Assembly: GCA_018266735.1 (NCBI GenBank) | Contig: JAFDZT010000005.1 | Coordinates: 92,971-156,970 of the forward strand | Reading direction: 5' to 3' | Source of the DNA: Bacteroidota bacterium | GTDB taxonomy: Bacteria; Bacteroidota; Ignavibacteria; Kapaibacteriales; Kapaibacteriaceae | Length of the DNA stretch: 64,000 nucleotides | Part shown: one piece after another, positions 50,574 to 57,533 of the stretch | How positions within the stretch are numbered: position 1 is the first letter of the stretch | Layout: every line of letters starts with the position of its first letter | Translations under genes and position numbers: made by a program | The notes under the pieces: model-generated | What the model was told of the DNA's origin: nothing | Seen by the model: the letters and a program-made list of their open reading frames with translations, nothing else | Database searches by the model: none

Positions 50574-52838
50574 CTACTGTTTCAGGATGGTCTTTGAATA
50601 CGATGTGTGACCCGATCGGACGATCATGAGATACGCGCCAGGATCGAGCGAGTGAATGTCGAGTTGTGTGTCGATACCTCGATCCGAGGCCGGCACAACG
50701 TGTGTCGCACATGTTCTGCCTTGCACGTCAACCACGTCGATGGTCGCCGTGTGCAGTGTGTTCGGCAGGATCACGCGAATGAATGAGGATGCGGGTTGCG
50801 GTGCGACCGAAATCGACGAGTGTTGGTCGTTATCACCTACGGAGGTCGATCGATCGGAGCCATTCATACGAACCACCAAGCGTTGGATCCAAGAGATGCG
50901 GGAGTCACCAAATGACCACGAACCGAAGAGCGGTGCAACTACGGGTCCGGTGGTGGTTGGCGTGATCGTGACATCGGCGATCACAGAGTTCTCGCGCTCT
51001 TCATGAATGTCCGTGATCGCGAACGGCAGACCCGGATCATTGAAAACGACCACGTTGAACCAATCCTGCCATGCATCCGCCGAGAACTGGATGGGCATGG
51101 TCACCGTAGAATCCACATGCACGTCGCCGAAGTCGACCACGTCCAGGTATCCTTCGAGTCGACTGCTGCCGACCACAGGAATTCGGATCTGCGTGTCGGC
51201 CACGCTGATGAGCAACGTGATGCGATAGAGACCACGTGCCCTTGGCTGGAACAGTAGGTCGAGATTGAACTCCTCGTTCGGAGCAACGTCCATCGGCTGT
51301 TCAGAGTCGACGATCGAGAACGCCGCACCGTCGCCGTCTTCGATCTGAATGTTCGTCACGCGGACCGTCGCTGTATCAGTGTTTCGGAACACACCTTGAA
51401 TGCTCTGGAAAACACCGAACGGATTGTTCACGTCGCCAAAGTCATGGAAGCGCTGTTGCACAACGATGTGATTCGTTGTCTCGACGCTTTCACTGCCGCT
51501 CAAATGGATCACGAACTCCTGCTTGTTGTCCAGTTGAATGAAGAGGAGCGCCCAGTGTTCGCCCACCGTTGATGGCGTGAATCGGATCGATGCATCAAGT
51601 GATGCACCTGGCTCGAGGTCGCGTCCGCTGTAGGACTCATTGAGCGTGAATTCACCATGCGGATCTGTGATCTCCATGCGGATGATGCGACGCGATCTGG
51701 TCGACGTATTGAAGAGGAACTCGCGCACCACCGTATCGGCAGCTGTGTTCTTGACCACGGTGCCGAACTCGATGTGCTTGACACCGGCACGGACGTCGCT
51801 GATCGGAGGTGTTGGTGTGTACCAACGTACCCATACTCTTCCCGAATCACCAACGATCACCATGCGATCCTCAGAGGCGCTCATGCGGAAGATGCCTTGG
51901 AGACCATCGCCGAAGTCCGTCGTGCCCCAATTCTCACCGCCATCGGCACTGCGATACGCCGCTGCGAAGGAGAAGAGCTCATTCTCGACAACATTGAATC
52001 GGTATCCGACCATAAAGAGGTCTGCACCCTGCATGCCGACCATGTCGGTAATGAAGGAAAGGTCAGGATGTCGCTCCTTCGTCCACGTTGTGCCGGCATT
52101 CTGCGAACGATAGACGGCACCATTCGACAATGCGGTCACGCCTGTACACAGGATATCGCCGCCGGAAAGTGCCAATGTTGTGAAATGCACGTCTCGTGCG
52201 GTGAGCACGGTGTCCCACGTACGTCCGCCATCCTCTGTGCGAAGCACAACGCCCATGCCGACCACACCATTCATCGGACGTGATCCCACAGCAAAGCCGA
52301 GCGATGGATTGAAGAACTGCACTCTCGACAGTACGGTCTCTGTCTCGTTCGTGACGATGCGCTTGAACGTGGCACCGGTGTCGGTACTGCGCGCGATCAG
52401 TGTCTTGCCCGCAGAGTCTTTCCCGACAGCGACGATGGCGGCTTCTGTCATGAAGGTCACGTCGTTGAACGTCCAACCTTCATTCGTGATCGATGCACGG
52501 AGGAAGATGTCCTTTCCGCGCACGATGCGACCGTGCTCGCCAGCCGCCACGAACTGTCCGTTGGACAGGACCGATACGCCAAGAAGGTTGCTGTTCGTGA
52601 GCAACGATGCTTGGGCCACGTTCTGCATATCCCAATGGAGACCCCCGTCCGAAGAGCGGAGCACGGTGGCGGAATCGCCGACCGCATAGCCGATATGGTT
52701 GTTCTGGAGCGCCACATCACGAAGCGTTCTGTGTGTTGGCGCAAGTGTGCGATACCATTCGTCGCCGGCCAATGAGGGCACGGTCGCTACGAATGACAGC
52801 ATGAGGAAGAAGCACAAAGCTCTCATTGTCGTTCCCAT
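50574..52838 (-). CDS. YCF48-like/beta-propeller secreted protein with anchor-D domains and T9SS sorting domain
   Basis: The 754-residue protein has a signal peptide ending near PSLAG. Residues about 30-330 form YCF48-like propeller repeats with BNR signatures such as VLRSSDGGLHW, ARSTDTGATF, LRTEDGGRTW, YRSQNAGTTW and YRSADGGENW. Residues about 340-670 hold choice-of-anchor-D/ASH-like domains, for example IEFGTVVKNTAADTVVREF and VDFGDVHVDSTVTMPI. The tail ISVAPQPASSFIRVIL is a T9SS sorting domain. The start could also be ATG 52826 (MRALCFF). It is likely a surface or released protein. Confidence 0.88.
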   Translation of the reverse strand: MGTTMRALCFFLMLSFVATVPSLAGDEWYRTLAPTHRTLRDVALQNNHIGYAVGDSATVLRSSDGGLHWDMQNVAQASLLTNSNLLGVSVLSNGQFVAAGEHGRIVRGKDIFLRASITNEGWTFNDVTFMTEAAIVAVGKDSAGKTLIARSTDTGATFKRIVTNETETVLSRVQFFNPSLGFAVGSRPMNGVVGMGVVLRTEDGGRTWDTVLTARDVHFTTLALSGGDILCTGVTALSNGAVYRSQNAGTTWTKERHPDLSFITDMVGMQGADLFMVGYRFNVVENELFSFAAAYRSADGGENWGTTDFGDGLQGIFRMSASEDRMVIVGDSGRVWVRWYTPTPPISDVRAGVKHIEFGTVVKNTAADTVVREFLFNTSTRSRRIIRMEITDPHGEFTLNESYSGRDLEPGASLDASIRFTPSTVGEHWALLFIQLDNKQEFVIHLSGSESVETTNHIVVQQRFHDFGDVNNPFGVFQSIQGVFRNTDTATVRVTNIQIEDGDGAAFSIVDSEQPMDVAPNEEFNLDLLFQPRARGLYRITLLISVADTQIRIPVVGSSRLEGYLDVVDFGDVHVDSTVTMPIQFSADAWQDWFNVVVFNDPGLPFAITDIHEERENSVIADVTITPTTTGPVVAPLFGSWSFGDSRISWIQRLVVRMNGSDRSTSVGDNDQHSSISVAPQPASSFIRVILPNTLHTATIDVVDVQGRTCATHVVPASDRGIDTQLDIHSLDPGAYLMIVRSGHTSYSKTILKQ

Positions 52839-52943
52839 TCAGTTGATACCTAGAATGGGAGGAACGACGCGTTGCCTCGCGAAAGGTTCGTACAAGATCT
52901 TGCCTATTCTGCGAAGTCAAACGCACGTGGTTGGGGGCGCGAC

Positions 52944-53195
52944 CTACTTGAAGTCGGTAGGACGCTCCAGCGCATAGACCGCTTCCTTGAACTCATCCAT
53001 CCGCGTCATCACCACGGCAAGGGCATCGTGCAGGCCCTGGTTGTAGTAGTGTCCGCCAAAGTGCTTGGAGATGAACTCAAGAAGGAACTCCGCATCGAAC
53101 CGACCCAACTCCTGGTCGAGTTCCCGTTCGAAATAGTCACGGAGCTTTCCCACAAGCTCGTTCTTGATGGCGGGATCGAATTCAACGGTGGACAT
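52944..53195 (-). CDS. DUF2164-family small protein
   Basis: The 83-residue product has the DUF2164 pattern: KNELVGKLRDYFERELDQEL, GRFDAEFLLEFISKHFG and YYNQGLHDALAVV. Function is unknown. I chose ATG 53195 because GGAG lies seven bases ahead; another ATG six bases upstream directly abuts that GGAG. It is divergent from the arsR-type gene across 99 bases, so the regulator may control it, although no operator is proved. Confidence 0.82.
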   Translation of the reverse strand: MSTVEFDPAIKNELVGKLRDYFERELDQELGRFDAEFLLEFISKHFGGHYYNQGLHDALAVVMTRMDEFKEAVYALERPTDFK

Positions 53196-53232
53196 CTTCA
53201 TCTCCGAACATGGGTGGATCACGAGAACGCAA

Positions 53233-53264
53233 TTTGCAGATGCCATCTCGAACCGGTAGATTTG
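53233..53264 (+). promoter_or_regulatory. Full Bacteroidota-type promoter of the ArsR-family gene
   Basis: TTTG at 53233-53236 and TAGATTTG at 53257-53264 are separated by 20 bases, close to the described TTTG-N19-TAnnTTTG promoter. The transcript would start near 53270, giving a leader of about 25 bases to the ATG at 53295. Confidence 0.65.
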
Positions 53265-53294
53265 TAACCAATCCCTTACACAACGAGCACCACC

Positions 53295-53756
53295 ATGCGC
53301 AGAGACGTCTTTCAGGCCATTGCCGACCCCACGCGCCGCAACATTCTCAAGCTCATCGCCACCACGCCGATGAACGTCAACACCATTGCCGAGAACTTCA
53401 AGATGAGTCGTCCGGCCGTTTCTCAGCACGTGAAGATCCTTCAAGAGTGCGGGCTGGTCGAGATCCGTACGGTTGGACGTGAGCGCCATTGCCATGCCAC
53501 CTTGAACCCTCTCGCTGCCGTTCATACCTGGCTACACCTTGTTCAAGGAACGGCCCCCGCGGCCGCGCCAAAGGTTCGGACCACACCGACCCCAGCGCCA
53601 AAACCTGCCGTGGTGGAGGAACCGGTGGTCGTCGCGAAACCTGTACCCCGGGACGAACCGACGAAGGAGAAGAAGAACAAGAAGCAGGAGAAGAAGAACA
53701 AGAAGAAGAAGGCCAAGAAGGAGGGCAAGAAGGGGAAAAAGGAGAAGAAGGGTTAG
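53295..53756 (+). CDS. ArsR-family transcriptional regulator with a lysine-rich C-terminal tail
   Basis: Residues 1-85 form a winged helix of the ArsR family: MRRDVFQAIADPTRRNILKL at the N-terminus, then RPAVSQHVKILQECGLVEIR as the recognition helix and GRERHCHATLNPL as the wing. These regulators usually act as dimeric repressors. After VHTWLHLVQ the protein departs from the family: residues about 86-115 are an Ala/Pro/Val linker, and residues about 114-153 are nearly all Lys, Glu, Asn and Gly, like a histone-type tail. The tail DNA is AAG-rich and in frame to a clean TAG stop. It may bind DNA or RNA non-specifically. The neighbour divergent from it is a DUF2164 gene. Confidence 0.87.
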   Translation: MRRDVFQAIADPTRRNILKLIATTPMNVNTIAENFKMSRPAVSQHVKILQECGLVEIRTVGRERHCHATLNPLAAVHTWLHLVQGTAPAAAPKVRTTPTPAPKPAVVEEPVVVAKPVPRDEPTKEKKNKKQEKKNKKKKAKKEGKKGKKEKKG

Positions 53757-53795
53757 GCCGCTGTCACGAAGAGGGGCCCTACGTGCACTTTTCGC

Positions 53796-53826
53796 TTGAC
53801 AAAGACCGAAATAATCGGTAGGTTAG
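53796..53826 (+). promoter_or_regulatory. Promoter and operator-like repeat of the toxin-antitoxin operon
   Basis: TTGACA at 53796-53801 and TAGGTTAG at 53819-53826 look like -35 and -10 parts separated by 17 bases. Between them an inverted repeat, ACCGA-AATAA-TCGGT (53805-53819), fits a site where the antitoxin could repress its own operon. Confidence 0.5.
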
Positions 53827-53862
53827 TCCACCTTCTTAGCTAACTCCATGATGACCGCCGCC

Positions 53863-54084
53863 ATGATCACCGTCAACGTCCACGAGGCGAAAACCCAATT
53901 GTCGTCACTGCTTGCTTCCGTCGAAAAGGGCGAAGAGGTCGTGATCGCACGCAACGGAACACCCGTTGCACAACTTGTGCTCTACACGTCCAAGCGTACG
54001 CTTCTAGGGTGTGCAGAGGGCACGGTTGCCTATATGAGCAGTGACTTCAACGAGCCGCTCACGGATTTCGACCCCTACCAATGA
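53863..54084 (+). CDS. Phd/YefM-type antitoxin
   Basis: The 73-residue product MITVNVHEAKTQLSSLLASV matches the Phd/YefM antitoxin fold: an N-terminal DNA-binding and dimer part with GEEVVIARNGTPVAQLVLYT, and a C-terminal tail that would wrap the toxin. In-frame ATGs at 53848 and 53851 could add five or four residues. It neutralises the PIN toxin encoded next and usually autoregulates the operon. The coding end overlaps the toxin start by ATGA. Confidence 0.88.
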   Translation: MITVNVHEAKTQLSSLLASVEKGEEVVIARNGTPVAQLVLYTSKRTLLGCAEGTVAYMSSDFNEPLTDFDPYQ

Positions 54085-54476
54085 AGCGGTATCTGCTCGA
54101 TACCCATGCATGGCTGTGGGCGATCTCGGAGCCGAAGCTCCTGTCGTCCAAGGTGCGTGCTGTGCTGAAAGACCCACAGGGCATGGTGTATTTCAGTCTT
54201 GCCTCGGCATGGGAGATCTCGATCAAACGATCTCTTGGGAAGCTGGAGTTGACGAATGTGACGGATCTGGACGTCTTCATCACGCAGATCAACGCCAATG
54301 CAGGCGTTGGAACGCTTCCCATCACCCTGAGCGATGTGTGCAGCGTGGGAGTGCTTCCGTGGCATCATCGTGATCCATTCGATCGACTGCTCGTCGCACA
54401 GGCCACATCAGAACATCTGACGTTGATCACGAACGACCCGCAGATCGCTGCTTATGGAGTTGACGTGTTCTGGTGA
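54081..54476 (+). CDS. PIN-domain toxin (VapC-type ribonuclease)
   Basis: The 131-residue protein starts MKRYLLDTHAWLWAISEPKL, with the first catalytic Asp at residue 7, then SLASAWEISIKRSLG with Glu45, then PWHHRDPFDRLLVAQA with the Asp pair near 97-100, and ITNDPQIAAYGVDVFW. These are the acid residues and ends of a PIN-domain RNase of the VapC type. It is full length and intact, so the module is probably active. It is coupled to the antitoxin by overlap. Confidence 0.93.
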   Translation: MKRYLLDTHAWLWAISEPKLLSSKVRAVLKDPQGMVYFSLASAWEISIKRSLGKLELTNVTDLDVFITQINANAGVGTLPITLSDVCSVGVLPWHHRDPFDRLLVAQATSEHLTLITNDPQIAAYGVDVFW

Positions 54477-54514
54477 TATTTGCACGACAACATTTCTGAA
54501 CTGCAGAGGTGAGC

Positions 54515-55909
54515 ATGGCAAAGCGGATCGAAACACAGTCGTTCAGTCATCATCTAACGCGTGCAGAACGTCGCGCTATTGGCAAAGCGCTTCGCGACAC
54601 GTGTCCGCGTGTGAGCCATGCTGGGTGGAAGCCCGCCGCTGACCGACCGGATCCTCTGCACATCGTCAAGCAATCGAACGTCGACCGGCTTCCTGAGCTC
54701 ATTCCACTTCGGCATGGTCGCATGTCGGCAACACCATTTACGTTCTACCGCGGATCTGCGCTTGCCATGGCCGCAGATCTATCGGCAACGCCATCCACTG
54801 GATACCGCGTTCAATGTTGCGGGGATGCACACCTGAGCAATTTTGGCGGTTTTGCAACACCGGAACGACAGGTGATCTTCTCGGTGAACGATCTCGACGA
54901 GACCTTGCCGGCACCATGGGAATGGGATGTGAAGCGGCTCGCGGCCAGCTTTGTGGTGGCGTCGCGGAATAACGGATACTCCGACGCCAGCGCTGCCGAC
55001 GTTGTTCGCGCCTGTGTGCGCTCGTATCGTATGCATATGGCCGAGTTGAGTGAACTCAGCGCGATGGAACGTTGGTATGCGATGTTGGACTCGAACGACA
55101 TCATTGCCTCCGTCAAGGATCCCGCGATGCGCAAGCGTTTGATCAAACGGATCGAAAAGGCGCGTAATACAGATCCACTTGCCGACATCTTTCCGAAGAT
55201 CGCCGAGCATACGAACGGACAGCCGACCATTCGCGATATGCTGCCAACGATGTATCATCCGAAAGGTACGTCGCCGGGTCAGATCGATGAGATCTTACAA
55301 GAGGGATTCGACCTGTATCGAAAGAATCTCGATCCTGCGTTCCGCCTCCTCCTCGATCGATATGAATTGAAGGACGCCGCCGTCAAGGTCGTCGGCGTTG
55401 GTAGCGTTGGCACGCGTTGTTTTGTGATGCTCCTGATGTCTGGCGACGGATCTCCGCTCTTCCTCCAGGTGAAAGAAGCACGTCAATCAGCCCTCGCACC
55501 CTACGCAGGCAAGAGCAAGTATGTGAACAACGGAGAACGGATCGTCCGCGGTTATCGCCTGATGCAACCTGCAAGCGACATTTTCCTTGGCTGGTCGGAA
55601 GGAAGAGGCGGTCGGCATTTCTTCGTTCGACAGCTTCGTGATGTCAAGATCAAGCCTCTTGTCGAAACGTGGGACGCGGCAACGATGGAGTTCTTTGCCG
55701 GCTGGTACGGATATGCACTTGCCCTCTCCCATGCGCGTTGTGCCGACCCGTCGATCATCAGCGGATACTTGGGCAAGAGCGACACCTTCGATAAGGCGTT
55801 GGTTTCGTTCTCCATCGACTATGCAGACCAGAACGAACGCGACCACGCCACCTTTCGCCGTGCCATCAAGAGCGGAAAGCTCAAGGTGCAATACGACCCC
55901 GTGCCGTAG
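54515..55909 (+). CDS. DUF2252-family protein
   Basis: The 464-residue protein begins MAKRIETQSFSHHLTRAERR. It holds the DUF2252 pattern, which has a kinase-like fold: FYRGSALAMAADL, GDAHLSNFGGF with the catalytic-loop Asp, FSVNDLDET as the metal Asp, WEWDVKRLAASFVVASR, and GVGSVGTRCFVMLL. The reaction is unknown. ATG 54515 has AGAGG six bases ahead. It is 39 bases after the toxin but on its own ribosome site; GATATTTG nearby is one base from the promoter motif. Confidence 0.9.
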   Translation: MAKRIETQSFSHHLTRAERRAIGKALRDTCPRVSHAGWKPAADRPDPLHIVKQSNVDRLPELIPLRHGRMSATPFTFYRGSALAMAADLSATPSTGYRVQCCGDAHLSNFGGFATPERQVIFSVNDLDETLPAPWEWDVKRLAASFVVASRNNGYSDASAADVVRACVRSYRMHMAELSELSAMERWYAMLDSNDIIASVKDPAMRKRLIKRIEKARNTDPLADIFPKIAEHTNGQPTIRDMLPTMYHPKGTSPGQIDEILQEGFDLYRKNLDPAFRLLLDRYELKDAAVKVVGVGSVGTRCFVMLLMSGDGSPLFLQVKEARQSALAPYAGKSKYVNNGERIVRGYRLMQPASDIFLGWSEGRGGRHFFVRQLRDVKIKPLVETWDAATMEFFAGWYGYALALSHARCADPSIISGYLGKSDTFDKALVSFSIDYADQNERDHATFRRAIKSGKLKVQYDPVP

Positions 55910-55952
55910 AGTTATTAGAGAATTCTCATCTCACATACTACACGATATGCCA

Positions 55953-55960
55953 TAGTTTTG
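55953..55960 (+). promoter_or_regulatory. TAnnTTTG promoter element of the small secreted protein gene
   Basis: TAGTTTTG at 55953-55960 is an exact match, with a predicted leader of about 15 bases before the ATG at 55981. Confidence 0.55.
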
Positions 55961-55980
55961 CCGTCCTATCATCACTGCGG

Positions 55981-56298
55981 ATGAAATTCCTCGCCACCAT
56001 ATTGCTCGTATGCCTCTCGCTGGTCTCGGCCGGTCAGGCTCCTATCATCAAGAAGGTGCCCAGGCTCCAGTTCGCGTCGCAAACGTCTGCGTCGCATGGC
56101 TTCCATAAGCTCTCTGCGAACGAAGGTGCCGAAGAATTGGAAGAGACGGACCACGAGGTACTCTCTGCGAGTGACCTCCGAGATGCCATTGGCTTGTGGA
56201 CCGAGATGACGAGTGTGCCTCGCAAGACAAACGACGCTCGTCGTATCAGCACCACAGAGACACCGCTCTATCTGCGCGACTGTCGCATCCTGATCTAG
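55981..56298 (+). CDS. Small secreted protein of unknown function
   Basis: The 105-residue product has a signal peptide MKFLATILLVCLSLVSAGQA, then a hydrophilic mature chain with an acidic part (NEGAEELEETDHEV). It has no motif I recognise. It is unlikely to be random because it has both a good signal peptide and a consensus promoter. It lies alone between the DUF2252 gene and the efflux operon. Confidence 0.55.
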   Translation: MKFLATILLVCLSLVSAGQAPIIKKVPRLQFASQTSASHGFHKLSANEGAEELEETDHEVLSASDLRDAIGLWTEMTSVPRKTNDARRISTTETPLYLRDCRILI

Positions 56299-56353
56299 CA
56301 CCCCCCCGCTAGTCCCTCCCCACTCACACTGTAGATCCATGCATCGCTGCATC

Positions 56354-56394
56354 ATCGCACCAATGTGCGATGAGCAGACGTGTGCACGTGCGAT
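56354..56394. promoter_or_regulatory. Operator-like palindrome upstream of the RND efflux operon
   Basis: ATCGCAC-CAAT-GTGCGAT (56354-56371) is a perfect inverted repeat. A further GTGCGAT half-site stands at 56388-56394. The cluster ends 29 bases before the efflux operon's first ATG, the usual place for a repressor site. The regulator is not identified here. Confidence 0.5.
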
Positions 56395-56423
56395 ACCACT
56401 CCAACACCAATTCAGATACAATT

Positions 56424-57509
56424 ATGAACCTAGCGCTCAAGATCGCCTGCGTCCTTGCCCTTGTGGGCGTTGTTGGCTGCCATTCGGACCACGAGTCTCA
56501 AGCAGAGGAACCGGTGAAATACATTGTCACCACCCCACTTCGGAAGGACACATCGCTCATACGAGAATACGTCTGTCAGATCCATGCCATCCAGCACATC
56601 GAGCTGCGTGCACTGGAGCGTGGTTATCTCGAGAGCATTCTCGTGGATGAAGGGCAACTCGTTCGAAAGGGACAGCAGATGTTCCAGATCACACCAATTG
56701 TCTACCAAGCGGAGTTCCAGAAGGCACAGGCCGAGGCAAAGGTGGCGGAGATCGAGTACGAGAACACAAAGTCGCTGAACGACAAGAACGTTGTCTCGAA
56801 GAATGAACTCGCAATGGCAAAAGCCCGATTCGATCATGCGAAGGCAGAGATGGCGCTTGCACAGGCACACTTGCAGTTCACGAAGATCAGCGCGCCGTTC
56901 ACGGGTATCATGGACCGATTGCATGTGCGACATGGCAGTCTGCTGAGCGAGGGCGACATGCTCGCCTCACTCGCCGATAACAGCTCCATGTGGGTTTACT
57001 TCAACGTGCCCGAGGCGCAGTACTTGAACTTCAAGGAACACATCAGCAAGGACAGTACCGTGAAGGTCAGATTGCGCATGGCCAACAACAACCTGTTCCC
57101 GTATATGGGCGAGGTCACAACGATCGAGGCCGACTTCAATAACGAGACCGGCAACATCGCCTTCCGTGCCACCTTTCCAAACCCTGATGGCTTGTTACGC
57201 CACGGTGAGACCGGCAGCATTCAGATGACAGAGCCCATTCCTAATGCATTGCTGATCCCGCAAAAGGCCTCGTTCGAAGTGCTCGAAAAGAAATTCATCT
57301 ACGTGATCGGTAAGGACAATGCTGTCCACTCCCGGCAGATCAAGATCCGCGCGGAACTCCCGCACCTTTATGTCGTGGAGGGCGGCGTGGAGGAAGGCGA
57401 CAAGATCCTCATCGAAGGGATCCGCAAAGTGAAAGAGAACGAGAAGATCACGTACACGATGGTTCCGGCCGAACAGGCGATCAAGAACCTTCAGCTCGAA
57501 GCCGAGTAA
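56424..57509 (+). CDS. RND efflux periplasmic adaptor (membrane fusion lipoprotein)
   Basis: The 361-residue protein has a lipobox VVGC at the N-terminus (Cys at about residue 19), so it is anchored in the inner membrane. It has the HlyD/AcrA order: barrel-sandwich piece with IELRALERGYLESILVDEG, a helical hairpin (EYENTKSLNDKNVVSKNELA, AEMALAQAHLQ), FTKISAPFTGIMDRLHVRHG and a C-terminal beta-barrel part. It links the RND pump at 57534 and the outer-membrane factor. ATG 56424 is chosen for the lipoprotein signal. Confidence 0.94.
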   Translation: MNLALKIACVLALVGVVGCHSDHESQAEEPVKYIVTTPLRKDTSLIREYVCQIHAIQHIELRALERGYLESILVDEGQLVRKGQQMFQITPIVYQAEFQKAQAEAKVAEIEYENTKSLNDKNVVSKNELAMAKARFDHAKAEMALAQAHLQFTKISAPFTGIMDRLHVRHGSLLSEGDMLASLADNSSMWVYFNVPEAQYLNFKEHISKDSTVKVRLRMANNNLFPYMGEVTTIEADFNNETGNIAFRATFPNPDGLLRHGETGSIQMTEPIPNALLIPQKASFEVLEKKFIYVIGKDNAVHSRQIKIRAELPHLYVVEGGVEEGDKILIEGIRKVKENEKITYTMVPAEQAIKNLQLEAE

Positions 57510-57533
57510 ACACCACCCTATTGCACGGACGCC

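Noticed and set aside
53660..53756. AAG-rich tail of the arsR-type gene as a frameshift or misread extension
   Set aside because: The frame stays open from the winged helix through a plausible Pro/Ala linker to a clean stop, so I kept it as real while noting that the length should be confirmed.
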